Assembly (NCBI GenBank): GCA_029565685.1
Contig: JAKQNR010000021.1
Location: 248,001 to 312,000, forward strand
Length of the DNA stretch: 64,000 bases
Reading direction: 5' to 3'
Source: a bacterium
Lineage (GTDB): Bacteria; Zhuqueibacterota; Zhuqueibacteria; Residuimicrobiales; Residuimicrobiaceae
How positions within the stretch are numbered: the first letter of the stretch is position 1; every line of letters begins with the position of its first letter. The translations under genes were made by a program, and so were the position numbers. The notes beneath the pieces were generated by a model, which was not told the origin of the DNA, did no database searches, and was given only the letters and a program-made list of their open reading frames with translations. Positions 1 to 8,450 of the stretch are shown piece after piece.

Positions 1-40
1 CTCACGGTTGTTGAATCAGCGTGGTTATCCGTAACGTCCT

Positions 41-1282
41 ATGAACATTTATTTCATCATTATCCTTGCCGCCCTATTGGCCGAGTTCCTGGTGAACTGG
101 ACCGCCGACCGGCTGAACCTCAAAACGCTCGGCGCACCTTTGCCCGAAGAGTTCGCCGGCGTCTTTGACGACGCGGCCTATGCCAAAATGCAAGCCTATC
201 TGCGGGTGAACACGCTGTTCGGCCGGGTCAAATCTTCTTTCGATCTGTTGGTGCTTTTGTCCTTCTGGGTGCTGGGCGGATTCAATGCGCTCGATCAGTG
301 GATCCGCGGCTGGGGATGGCCGCCGGTGGCGAACGGTCTGGCGTTCATCGGTCTTCTCTCCCTGGCCGCCGGCCTGCTCTCCCTGCCGTTTTCCGTGATC
401 GATACGTTTGTGATCGAAGCGCGCTTCGGTTTTAACCGCACCACGGTCAGAACGTTCATCCTGGATCTGTTAAAAAGCGCGTTGCTTGGCGTGGGATTGG
501 GCGCCCCGTTGCTGGCCGGATTGCTGGCCTTTTTTCAGTATGCCGGCGGCTTGGCCTGGCTGTACGCCTGGCTGGTCAGCGCGGCCTATCTTCTGTTGAT
601 GCATTTCGTCGCTCCGATCTGGATCATGCCGCTGTTCAACAAGTTCACCCCGCTGCCTGAAGGGGCTTTGAAGGACTCTATTTTCCATTATGCCTCCAAG
701 GTGGGATTCGCTTTGCAGAATATTCTCGTCATGGACGGATCGAAGCGCTCGAGCAAGTCCAACGCGTTTTTCACCGGATTCGGCAGGAACAAACGGATCG
801 CGCTTTATGACACCCTGATCGAAAAGCACACGGTGCCCGAGTTGACCGCCGTGCTGGCGCACGAGATCGGTCACTACCAGAAGAAACATGTCCTCATCGG
901 CACGGTGATGAGCATTGCGCATTTAGGGGTGATGTTTTTTCTGCTGTCGCTTTTCATCAGAGAGCCCGCCCTGCACGAGGCCTTTTACATGCAGGCGGTC
1001 TCTGTGTATGCCGGCATGTTTTTTTTCACCCTGTTGTATTCGCCGGTCGAAATGACCCTGTCGCCGCTGCTGAACCTGCTCTCGCGGCGGCACGAGGTTC
1101 AGGCCGATGATTTTGCCGTCGCCACCTCCGGCCTGGGCCGGGATCTGATCACGGCGTTGAAAAAATTATCGCGGGATGATCTGACCCATCTCACCCCGCA
1201 TCCGTTTTATGTCTTTCTGCACTATTCTCATCCGCCGGTTTTGGCCAGGATCAGAAGAATTAACGCCATTCTGCCATCGTAG
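41..1282 (+). CDS. M48 family CAAX-type membrane endopeptidase (Ste24-like)
   Basis: Zinc metalloprotease of the Ste24/CAAX prenyl protease 1 type, expected in the cytoplasmic membrane. The zinc motif HEIGHYQKKH lies near residue 275 and the third ligand is probably the Glu of RRHEVQADDFAV near residue 350. The N-terminal part has several hydrophobic helices (about residues 1-20, 65-85, 100-125, 150-215) and two more hydrophobic segments follow the zinc site, as in the family. The length (413 aa) is normal. The bacterial role is usually membrane or lipoprotein quality control, because bacteria have no prenylated CAAX substrates; that role is inferred. The start ATG has no obvious Shine-Dalgarno sequence. 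A small conserved-looking gene follows after 29 bp on the same strand. Confidence 0.9.
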   Translation: MNIYFIIILAALLAEFLVNWTADRLNLKTLGAPLPEEFAGVFDDAAYAKMQAYLRVNTLFGRVKSSFDLLVLLSFWVLGGFNALDQWIRGWGWPPVANGLAFIGLLSLAAGLLSLPFSVIDTFVIEARFGFNRTTVRTFILDLLKSALLGVGLGAPLLAGLLAFFQYAGGLAWLYAWLVSAAYLLLMHFVAPIWIMPLFNKFTPLPEGALKDSIFHYASKVGFALQNILVMDGSKRSSKSNAFFTGFGRNKRIALYDTLIEKHTVPELTAVLAHEIGHYQKKHVLIGTVMSIAHLGVMFFLLSLFIREPALHEAFYMQAVSVYAGMFFFTLLYSPVEMTLSPLLNLLSRRHEVQADDFAVATSGLGRDLITALKKLSRDDLTHLTPHPFYVFLHYSHPPVLARIRRINAILPS

Positions 1283-1311
1283 CGCAACGCGACCGTTGCA
1301 AGGAAGCACAC

Positions 1312-1497
1312 ATGTCCTATCCCATGCCGGAAGGGGAACAAGTTCGCCGGGCGATCAAATGGATCTCTGAGCAGCTGCAAGGGAATCCCCAGCAGAAGCT
1401 GTGGCCGTTGATCAACGAGGCCACCACCCGTTTCGATCTCAATCCGCGCGATGCCGAGTTTCTCATCCATTTTTATCAAAAGGCGCCGGCGAAATAA
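1312..1497 (+). CDS. small conserved-looking protein of unknown function (61 aa)
   Basis: A 61-residue acidic/basic mixed protein with no signal peptide or membrane segment. It looks helical, with the pattern RRAIKWISEQLQ, then a segment ending RFDLNPRDAEFLIHFY. From memory, similar small proteins occur in other uncultured and deltaproteobacterial genomes, but no function is known to me. It follows the M48 protease by 29 bp and may be co-transcribed. The reading frame is terminated right before a strong hairpin, which supports a real gene end. Function is not assigned. Confidence 0.6.
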   Translation: MSYPMPEGEQVRRAIKWISEQLQGNPQQKLWPLINEATTRFDLNPRDAEFLIHFYQKAPAK

Positions 1498-1499
1498 AA

Positions 1500-1519
1500 A
1501 ACGGGCCGTAAGGCCCGTT
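1500..1519 (-). terminator. intrinsic terminator of the DUF1015-serA-serC operon
   Basis: Perfect 8-bp stem (AACGGGCC / GGCCCGTT) with a GTAA tetraloop. Read on the minus strand it is followed by a run of Ts (1494-1500 region), so it should end transcription coming from serC. On the plus strand it has no U-tract but lies directly after the small gene, between two convergent units. Confidence 0.8.
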
Positions 1520-1522
1520 CGA

Positions 1523-2605
1523 TTAATGGCTCTTTTGAAATGCTTTCATAAAGTCGGTCAAAACCTGGATCGCCTCCAACGAGACCGCGTTGTACATCGA
1601 CACCCGTATGCCTCCCACCGAACGATGGCCTTTCAATCCGACCAGGCCCTCTTTTTTCGCTGCGCTGAGAAATTTCGTTTCCAGCTCCTCGGACGACAGG
1701 CGCAGGGGCGCGTTCATCCAGGAGCGGCAATCGGAACGAACCGTGCCGCGATAAAAGCCGCCGCTCTCGTCTATGGTCTTGTAAAGCAGCTCCGCTTTCT
1801 GCTGGTTGGTCTTTTCGACCGCGGCCAGACCGCCCACGTTCTCCATCCATTCCAGCATGAGTTTGATCATATAGATGGCAAAGACCGGCGGCGTGTTGTA
1901 CAGCGAGTTGTTTTTGCGATGGGTTTCATACGCCAGCAGGGTCGGCAGATTTTTGTTCGCCGTGTCGGCAAAATCGTCGCGGAGAAAGATGACGGTGACG
2001 CCGGCAGGGCCGAGATTTTTCTGCGCCCCGGCATAGATCATGGAGAAACGGTTGAAATCGGTCCGACGGCAGAGGATGTCCGAGGACATGTCCGCCACCA
2101 AGGGTTTGCCGTGCACATCCGGGAATGTCGACCATTGGGTGCCGAAGATGGTGTTGTTGGAGGTCAGGTGCACATAGGCGGCGGCAGGATCCAGGTCCAG
2201 CGCATCCGCGGCCGGCAGGTAGGAGAATTGTTTGTCCTCGGAGCTGGCGGCCACGCGGCCTTTGGCGACCAGGTTGGCCTCTTTGCACGCCCGCCTGGCC
2301 CACTCGCCGGTGACCACGTAATCCGCGGATCCGCCGGCCGGAATAAAATTCATCGGAATCATGGTGAATTGCAGGCTGGCGCCGCCGCCGAGGAAGAGAA
2401 TCTTGTACGCATCCGACAGGCCCATCAATTTTCTGAACAGGGCTTGGGTGTCGGCCAGCACCTGTTCGAACTCTTTGGACCGATGGCTCATCTCCATGAT
2501 CGACAGGCCGGCACCCGGGTATTCCAGCAGCTCGGCCTGGCATCTCTGCAGCGCCGGCAGCGGCAACGCGGCGGGTCCGGGATTGAAATTATAGACTCTT
2601 GCCAT
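1523..2605 (-). CDS. serC: phosphoserine aminotransferase SerC
   Basis: Class V PLP-dependent aminotransferase converting 3-phosphohydroxypyruvate and glutamate to phosphoserine and 2-oxoglutarate in serine synthesis; cytosolic. It starts with the family signature VYNFNPGPAALP, has the GGGASLQF phosphate-binding loop near residue 75, and the PLP lysine in YAGAQKNLGPAGV near residue 197. The C-terminal GHRSVGGIRVSMYNA is typical. At 360 aa it is full length. The upstream serA ends 15 bp before, so both are one transcript, finished by the hairpin at 1500-1519. Confidence 0.96.
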   Translation of the reverse strand: MARVYNFNPGPAALPLPALQRCQAELLEYPGAGLSIMEMSHRSKEFEQVLADTQALFRKLMGLSDAYKILFLGGGASLQFTMIPMNFIPAGGSADYVVTGEWARRACKEANLVAKGRVAASSEDKQFSYLPAADALDLDPAAAYVHLTSNNTIFGTQWSTFPDVHGKPLVADMSSDILCRRTDFNRFSMIYAGAQKNLGPAGVTVIFLRDDFADTANKNLPTLLAYETHRKNNSLYNTPPVFAIYMIKLMLEWMENVGGLAAVEKTNQQKAELLYKTIDESGGFYRGTVRSDCRSWMNAPLRLSSEELETKFLSAAKKEGLVGLKGHRSVGGIRVSMYNAVSLEAIQVLTDFMKAFQKSH

Positions 2606-2620
2606 AAAACGCTCCTTTTT

Positions 2621-3502
2621 CTAAAGTCGACCTGATTTATAATTATCGAGCAGCTCGAGGATGTCGTAACCGATGCGCTGCATGTTCTCTTTGCTGGCGG
2701 CGCCCAGGTGCGGCGTCAGCAGGACGTTGGGCGCGCTGAGCAGCGGCGAGCCGGTGGGTGGGTCGCTGTAATACACGTCCGTGGCATAGCCGGCCACTTT
2801 GCCGCTCTGCAGCGCCTGCACCATATCCTCTTCCACAATAGTCTTGCCGCGACCGGTGTTGATGATATAAACGCCGGTTTTCGTCTTGGCGATCAGCTCG
2901 GCATTGAATAATCCACGGGTGCTGTCGTTCAGCGGCAGATGCAGGGAGAGATAATCGCATTTGCCCAGCAGGGTCTGCAGATCTTTTTCCATCTGCATAT
3001 AGTCGGATTCGGTCACGCCGGGATCATAACCGTGCACCAGCATGCCGAAAGCCTGCGCCCGTTTCGCCAGTTGCTGACCGATGCGGCCGCAGCCGATGAC
3101 GCCCAGCGTTTTGCCGTACAGCTCGGTGCGCTCCAGTTCTTTTTTCAGCCATTTGCCCTCTACCATGGAGCGATGGGCCGCCGTCAGGTGGTTGGGCAGA
3201 GCGATCATCAGGGCAAAGGCCAACTCGGCCACCGCAATGCTGGAGGCCTTGGGCGTATTGCGCACCAGAATGTTTTTTGATTCCGCATAAGCTTTATCGA
3301 TGTTGTCCATGCCCACGCCGCCACGGATCGCCAGCTTGAGGTTAGGCGCCGCATCGATGAACGCTTTATCCACTTTGACTTTGCTGCGCACGATCACCAC
3401 TTCAGCCGTCGCCGCATCGGCGAGGTTCTGGGTCACTTCGCCATAAGCGCGCAATTTTTCCGCCAGCGAGGCGTCAAAGCTTTCAGCCAGAAGAATTTTC
3501 AT
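2621..3502 (-). CDS. serA: D-3-phosphoglycerate dehydrogenase, short form without ACT domain
   Basis: NAD-dependent D-2-hydroxyacid dehydrogenase that opens the serine pathway. The Rossmann motif GVIGCGRIGQQLAKRAQAFG sits near residues 134-153, the substrate Arg is in NTGRGK and the catalytic His in TPHLGAASKEN. It ends after the catalytic domain at 293 aa, so it lacks the C-terminal ASB/ACT domains that give serine feedback in longer SerA forms. That makes allosteric serine inhibition unlikely (inference). Adjacent serC supports phosphoglycerate as substrate rather than another hydroxyacid. The ATG has a very strong AGGAGGAGG-type ribosome site. Confidence 0.92.
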   Translation of the reverse strand: MKILLAESFDASLAEKLRAYGEVTQNLADAATAEVVIVRSKVKVDKAFIDAAPNLKLAIRGGVGMDNIDKAYAESKNILVRNTPKASSIAVAELAFALMIALPNHLTAAHRSMVEGKWLKKELERTELYGKTLGVIGCGRIGQQLAKRAQAFGMLVHGYDPGVTESDYMQMEKDLQTLLGKCDYLSLHLPLNDSTRGLFNAELIAKTKTGVYIINTGRGKTIVEEDMVQALQSGKVAGYATDVYYSDPPTGSPLLSAPNVLLTPHLGAASKENMQRIGYDILELLDNYKSGRL

Positions 3503-3583
3503 TTTTCCTCCTCCTGCGACACGCCGGCGGGCGAGCTTTGGGTCGTGAAAAAAGCCGGTCCCGCAAGCGCCGTCGGATTTTTA

Positions 3584-4831
3584 TCAGTCCAGAGTATGCA
3601 CAACCAGGCCGCTTTTTAATTTTGGTTCGAACCAGGTGGATTTGGGCGGCATGATGAGCCCGGCATCCGCCACGCGCATCAGTTGTTCCATGGTGGTGGG
3701 CGGAAGCGAAAACGCCGCCGCATAGCGCCCTGAATCCACCAGTCGCACCAGCTCTTCATCTCCCCGAATGCCGCCGATAAAGTCGATTCGTTTGTCCGTG
3801 CGCGGATCGCCGATAGCCAGAACCGGCGCCAGCAGCTGCTTCATCAGTATGTTCACATCCAGGCTGTCCAGCGGGTCCTGCTCCTGGAACGAGCCCGGCC
3901 GAGCAGCGAGCGCATACCAGCGTCCGGCCAGATACATGCCGAAACGGTGCGGTTGATCGGCGCTGAAGCCGCTGGTCAGCGGTGAAAGGGAGAAAATCCG
4001 GCCCACCGCCTCGAGGAACTCTTTTTCACTTAATCCGTTCAAATCCCTGACCACCCGGTTGTAGGGCAGTATGCGCAACTGGTGATGGGGAAAGATCACG
4101 GATAAAAAGAAATTGAACGGTTCCTGACCGGTATAGTCGGGATGCAATTTACGCCGCAGCAGACAGACGTTGCAAGCGGACGCTGAGCGATGATGGCCGT
4201 CCGCCACATAGGCGGCCGGCAGCGCGCCAAAGTACGATTGAATGCGGCGGATCTGCTCAGGATCAGCGATCACCCACAGCTGATTGCGTACGCCGTCTGC
4301 CGAAGTAAAGTCGACCTCTGCGGCGGTCTCTGCGGTCTGCTGAAGAAAATCATCCAGCATTGGGGCGGAAGGATAGAACAGAAACACCGGACCGACCTGG
4401 GCGTTCTGAACGTCGGTGAGCTTGGTGCGGTCCGCCTCCTTGTCCGCCCTGGTCAACTCGTGCTTTTTAATCCGCCCCTGCAGATAATCATCCACCGACG
4501 ACAGGCACAGGTAGCCGGTCTGCGCGTGGCCTCTCCAGGTCAGCCGGTAGATATAGATGGCCTCCTCGGCGTCGTGCTTCAAGACGCCCTGCGCGATAAA
4601 GCGCTGGAGATTTTCCCGGCCTTTTTCATAGACCTGGTCCGAGTACAAGGGGGTGTTTTCTGGCAGATCGATTTCCGGTTTGTTGACATGAAGAAAAGAA
4701 AGCGGGTTTCCTTGAGCCATGATTCTGGCTTCCTCGGAGGATATCACATCATAGGGGGGGGCTGCCACCTGGGCAACCAAATCTTTGGGCGGCCGTAATC
4801 CTCGCAGCGGCCTGATCGAGATCATAGGCAA
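3584..4831 (-). CDS. DUF1015 family protein, serine-operon partner
   Basis: A 415-residue cytosolic protein of the DUF1015 family (begins ISIRPLRGLRPPKDL, contains APPYDVISSEEAR and YVADGHHRSASACN). The family has a ParB/sulfiredoxin-like part. DUF1015 genes are often found beside serA/serC in bacteria, and the same order is seen here, 81 bp upstream of serA on the same strand. A role as serine kinase or in serine metabolism has been suggested for relatives; here it is only inferred from linkage. The upstream gap (4832-5044) is AT-rich and should hold divergent promoters for this operon and the next gene, but I see no convincing hexamer pair. Confidence 0.85.
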   Translation of the reverse strand: MPMISIRPLRGLRPPKDLVAQVAAPPYDVISSEEARIMAQGNPLSFLHVNKPEIDLPENTPLYSDQVYEKGRENLQRFIAQGVLKHDAEEAIYIYRLTWRGHAQTGYLCLSSVDDYLQGRIKKHELTRADKEADRTKLTDVQNAQVGPVFLFYPSAPMLDDFLQQTAETAAEVDFTSADGVRNQLWVIADPEQIRRIQSYFGALPAAYVADGHHRSASACNVCLLRRKLHPDYTGQEPFNFFLSVIFPHHQLRILPYNRVVRDLNGLSEKEFLEAVGRIFSLSPLTSGFSADQPHRFGMYLAGRWYALAARPGSFQEQDPLDSLDVNILMKQLLAPVLAIGDPRTDKRIDFIGGIRGDEELVRLVDSGRYAAAFSLPPTTMEQLMRVADAGLIMPPKSTWFEPKLKSGLVVHTLD

Positions 4832-5044
4832 AGTCCTTCCTCGGATTGAATGAACAATTCAGCTGAAGAAATTACAATTTATTGATTGGAATAGCAAGAG
4901 CAAAAATAGCCTAAAACAGTTGTTTTTTTTCTTAAATTTGTCGAAATTACTCTCTTGACTTGGCGGCCTCCGGATTCATGACCAACGGCCGGTGAATGAG
5001 CGGATTTCGCTGATCAACGATTTGAACGCACAGGATAGGATCTT

Positions 5045-6202
5045 ATGAAACATTCAGCGTTTTTGCTGTTCTTCGGCATTGTTTTTATTATTTATAGTTT
5101 GGTTAATTTTTACATCGTGCGGCGAGGATGGCTGGCCTTCAGCGGTTCGTGCAGACTGCGGACGGTTTTCCTTGTCGTGATGCTGCTGTTGGCCATCGCC
5201 TATCCTTTGAGCCGGTTCCTCGAGCATTCGGCGCTGCGCAGCCTGAGCGTTCCGTTGGTGCATGTCGGCGCCTATTACCTGGCGGCTATGGTATTCCTGC
5301 TGTTTCTCCTGCTCGGCGCTGATGTTTTGCGCGGGCTGGGCCGGCTGCTGCATTTACTGCCGCAGGGCTGGAGAGACTGGGGTGGTGCAGTCGGCCTGAG
5401 GGTGTACTCTGCTATTCTGGCTGCGGCACTGGTCATGACTCTGGCCGGCGCCTGGAACGCCCGCCATCTGCAGGTGCGCCGGTTGAACCTGACGCTGGCG
5501 AAAAAACAGGGCCGGCATGAGCGCCTGCGCGTGGTTATGGCTTCGGATATTCATATCGGCGCCCTATTGCCGCCGGAACGGTTTCACGAGATCGCCCGGC
5601 TGATCAACCAGCAGGATCCCGACGTGGCGCTGATCGTCGGCGATCTGTTCGATGAGGATGTCACCCGCCTGAACCGCGAAGAGTTGATCGGCTCTCTTCA
5701 GGCGCTGCGCAGCCGTTACGGCGCTTACGCCGTGCTCGGCAATCATGATTATTTCGCCGATGTGCGCGCTTCCATGGCGCTCATGGAAAAAGGCGGATTG
5801 AAAGTGCTGCGCGATGAGGGCGTGCGGGTGAACGATGCCTTTTATCTGCTGGGCCGGGATGACCGGCAGAGCGTTCACATGAAAGGAAGCCGCGCCGCGC
5901 TGGCGCAACTCAAAGCGGCGCTGCCGGACGATGATCTTCCCGTGGTTCTCATGGATCATCAGCCCTTTGGGCTGCAGGAGGCTGAGGCCGCGGGCGTAGC
6001 CCTGCAGCTCTCCGGCCATACCCATCACGGTCAGATCTGGCCTTTTCAATGGATCACTCGACGGATCTATGAGATCAGTTGGGGGTACGGGCGAAGAGGA
6101 GAGACCCAGTATTATGTCTCTTCGGGCGCCGGCACCTGGGGACCGCCGGTACGGCTGGGCAACCGCCCAGAAATCGTGGTCTTCGACCTGACCTTTCAGT
6201 GA
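5045..6202 (+). CDS. membrane-anchored metallophosphoesterase (YaeI/YkuE-like)
   Basis: Calcineurin-like phosphoesterase with an N-terminal membrane part. About four hydrophobic helices occupy residues 5-140. The catalytic domain then carries the metal motifs in order: ASDIHIG (near 170), GDLFDED (near 198), GNHDYFAD (near 230) and SGHTHHGQIWPF (near 325). Relatives act on UDP-sugar lipids or undecaprenyl/lipid A precursors or are of unknown substrate, so the substrate is not assigned. Length 385 aa is usual. The gene stands alone, with divergent DUF1015 upstream and htpG 83 bp downstream. Confidence 0.88.
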   Translation: MKHSAFLLFFGIVFIIYSLVNFYIVRRGWLAFSGSCRLRTVFLVVMLLLAIAYPLSRFLEHSALRSLSVPLVHVGAYYLAAMVFLLFLLLGADVLRGLGRLLHLLPQGWRDWGGAVGLRVYSAILAAALVMTLAGAWNARHLQVRRLNLTLAKKQGRHERLRVVMASDIHIGALLPPERFHEIARLINQQDPDVALIVGDLFDEDVTRLNREELIGSLQALRSRYGAYAVLGNHDYFADVRASMALMEKGGLKVLRDEGVRVNDAFYLLGRDDRQSVHMKGSRAALAQLKAALPDDDLPVVLMDHQPFGLQEAEAAGVALQLSGHTHHGQIWPFQWITRRIYEISWGYGRRGETQYYVSSGAGTWGPPVRLGNRPEIVVFDLTFQ

Positions 6203-6285
6203 GCCCTTCACCGGCGCACTGGAATCAGGCGCAGGGGAATGGGCATAGAGCATATTGGTTGATAGAAAAAAGGAGTATGATCGTT

Positions 6286-8172
6286 ATGGCTGAAACATCC
6301 ACGCAAACCTTCGAATTCAAAGCAGAGATTCAACAGCTGCTGCATATTCTCTCTCACTCGCTCTACACCCATCGGGAAATTTTCATCCGTGAACTGATCT
6401 CCAACGCGGCGGATGCATTGGACAAGGCGCGGTTCAAAACGATCAAGGGCGAGCCCATCGTGGATTCCGATCTCGAGTTCGCCATTTGGATCGATGTGGA
6501 TGAGAGCAAAAAGACCTTTACCATTCGCGATAGCGGCATCGGCATGTCGCAGGAGGAGTTGGTGAAGAACATCGGCACCATCGCTCATTCCGGCACCAGC
6601 GAGTTTCTCAAACAGATGGCGGTGCAACAGGATGCAGGGCTGAACCTCATCGGTCGTTTCGGCGTGGGCTTTTACTCTGTCTTTATGGTCGCGGAACGCG
6701 TCGAATTGACCTCGCGCTCCGCCGAGGCGGCGCAGCCGGCGCACGTCTGGAGCAGCGACGGCCAGGGCGCCTATGACATCCAGCCGGCTGACGAAGCGCC
6801 CCGCGGCACCACCGTCAAGGTTTTTCTGCGCGAGGACGCCCAAGAGTTCTGTCAAAAGCAGCGCGTCGAGTCGTTGATAAAAAAATATTCCAACTTTGTT
6901 CCGTTTCCCATTCGCGTCAACGGCGAGCAGATCAACAAGATCTCCGCGATCTGGCGCGAGCCCAAAGCGCAGGTCAGCGAAGAGCAGTATAACGAGTTCT
7001 TTAAATTCATCGCCGTTGAATCGGAAAATCCTTTGACGTGGCTGCATTTTTCCGCTGATGCGCCGATCCAGTTTCACGCGCTGCTCTTTGTGCCCAGCAG
7101 CAGCCGCGAGTCCCTGGGCTTCGGTCACGACGAGGAGGGCATGCAGCTGTTCGTCCGCCGCGTGCTGGTGGACCATCACGCCAAGGACATTCTTCCCGAC
7201 TATTTACGTTTCGTCCGCGGCGTGCTCGACAGCGACGATCTGCCGCTCAACATCTCGCGCGAGACGCTGCAGGAAAATCCCCATCTGCTCAAAATCAAAA
7301 ACACGCTGGTCGCTAAATTCCTCTCGCATCTTCAGGAATTGGCGCGCACCGACGAGGCCAAGTACCTGGAGATCTGGCGGCAGCACGGCCGCGTGCTCAA
7401 AGAGGGCTATGCCGATTTCACTCAGCGGGAAAAGCTGGCGGAATTGCTGCGTTTCAATTCCTCCAAAAGTGCGGACGAGAAAGAGCTGATCTCGTTGCAG
7501 ACTTATGTGGAGCGCATGCCGGAAAAGCAGGCTGAGATTTATTATCTCTCCGGCCCGACGCGTGAAACTGTGAGCCGCAATCCCATTCTCGAGATCTTTA
7601 AAGCCAAAGAGATCGAGGTGCTCTACTGCTATGAACCCATCGACGAGTTCGCCCTACCGGGCATGATGGAGTACAAGGGGAAAAAGTTCAAATCCGCCGA
7701 TCAGGCGGACGTCAAGACGCTCAACGACCTGCCGGACAAGACGGCTGAAAAGCCGGCTGCCGATTATGACAAGAAGGACATGGACCGTCTGGCGCGCCGC
7801 ATCAAGGACATTCTCGGCGACAAGGTTGAGGACGTGCGCGTCTCCGAACGGCTCGTGGACAGCCCCGCGCTTTTAGTGGGAACCGATTCGTTCATGTCCA
7901 GCCAGATGCAGCGCATCATGATGCATATGCAGCATCAGGTGGAGCTGCCCAAGCGCAACCTGGAGATCAATCCGCGGCATCCGCTGCTGCGGAACATGGA
8001 ACAGATCTATCGCCAAGATCCGCAGGATCCTTTTTTGACGCAATTGGCCTTGCGTCTGTTCGACAGCGCCCAGTGGGTGGACGGCTATGTGGGCGATCCG
8101 CTGGCCACCGCCACCGGGCTGCAGGAGCTGCTGCAACAGGTGGCGGACATGTACGTAAAGCGGGGGAAATAA
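6286..8172 (+). CDS. htpG: molecular chaperone HtpG (Hsp90)
   Basis: Bacterial Hsp90 of about 628 residues, cytosolic ATP-dependent chaperone. The GHKL ATPase domain shows SNAADALDKARF, DSGIGM and GRFGVGFYSVFMVAE; the middle domain shows GVLDSDDLPLNISRE; the C-terminal dimerisation domain ends the protein. An open frame extends upstream to 6079, but that part overlaps the previous gene and has no homology. ATG at 6286 is chosen because AGGAG at 6271-6275 lies 10 nt before it; ATG at 6277 would be only 1 nt from that site. The C-terminus is intact. Confidence 0.97.
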   Translation: MAETSTQTFEFKAEIQQLLHILSHSLYTHREIFIRELISNAADALDKARFKTIKGEPIVDSDLEFAIWIDVDESKKTFTIRDSGIGMSQEELVKNIGTIAHSGTSEFLKQMAVQQDAGLNLIGRFGVGFYSVFMVAERVELTSRSAEAAQPAHVWSSDGQGAYDIQPADEAPRGTTVKVFLREDAQEFCQKQRVESLIKKYSNFVPFPIRVNGEQINKISAIWREPKAQVSEEQYNEFFKFIAVESENPLTWLHFSADAPIQFHALLFVPSSSRESLGFGHDEEGMQLFVRRVLVDHHAKDILPDYLRFVRGVLDSDDLPLNISRETLQENPHLLKIKNTLVAKFLSHLQELARTDEAKYLEIWRQHGRVLKEGYADFTQREKLAELLRFNSSKSADEKELISLQTYVERMPEKQAEIYYLSGPTRETVSRNPILEIFKAKEIEVLYCYEPIDEFALPGMMEYKGKKFKSADQADVKTLNDLPDKTAEKPAADYDKKDMDRLARRIKDILGDKVEDVRVSERLVDSPALLVGTDSFMSSQMQRIMMHMQHQVELPKRNLEINPRHPLLRNMEQIYRQDPQDPFLTQLALRLFDSAQWVDGYVGDPLATATGLQELLQQVADMYVKRGK

Positions 8173-8290
8173 CGTGTACATGCCGGCGCCGGCGGTGATT
8201 ATAAGCGCATGAGACGGATACGCGCCTAACCTGGCCGGCCAATCGTCGTTCGCGGCAAAGGCCGCCATGATGAAGCTTAATTTAAAAACC

Positions 8291-8319
8291 AAAGCCCTTG
8301 TAGAGTATGCAAGGGCTTT
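8291..8319. terminator. hairpin between convergent htpG and symporter genes
   Basis: A perfect 10-bp stem AAAGCCCTTG / CAAGGGCTTT with a 9-nt loop. It lies between the ends of two convergent genes and is bounded by short A and T runs on either side, so it probably acts in both directions, though the U-tracts are short. Confidence 0.65.
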
Positions 8320-8450
8320 CGCTTTAAGGGCTGCCGGGCTTGATAAAAAGAACAGGTCCTGCGCCGGCCGCGGTACGGTTTTGATTGATCGCCTTCGGTC
8401 GCGCTATTTGCCTGAGACCATGGCGATCATCCTGTGCCGGGTTCTCAGGC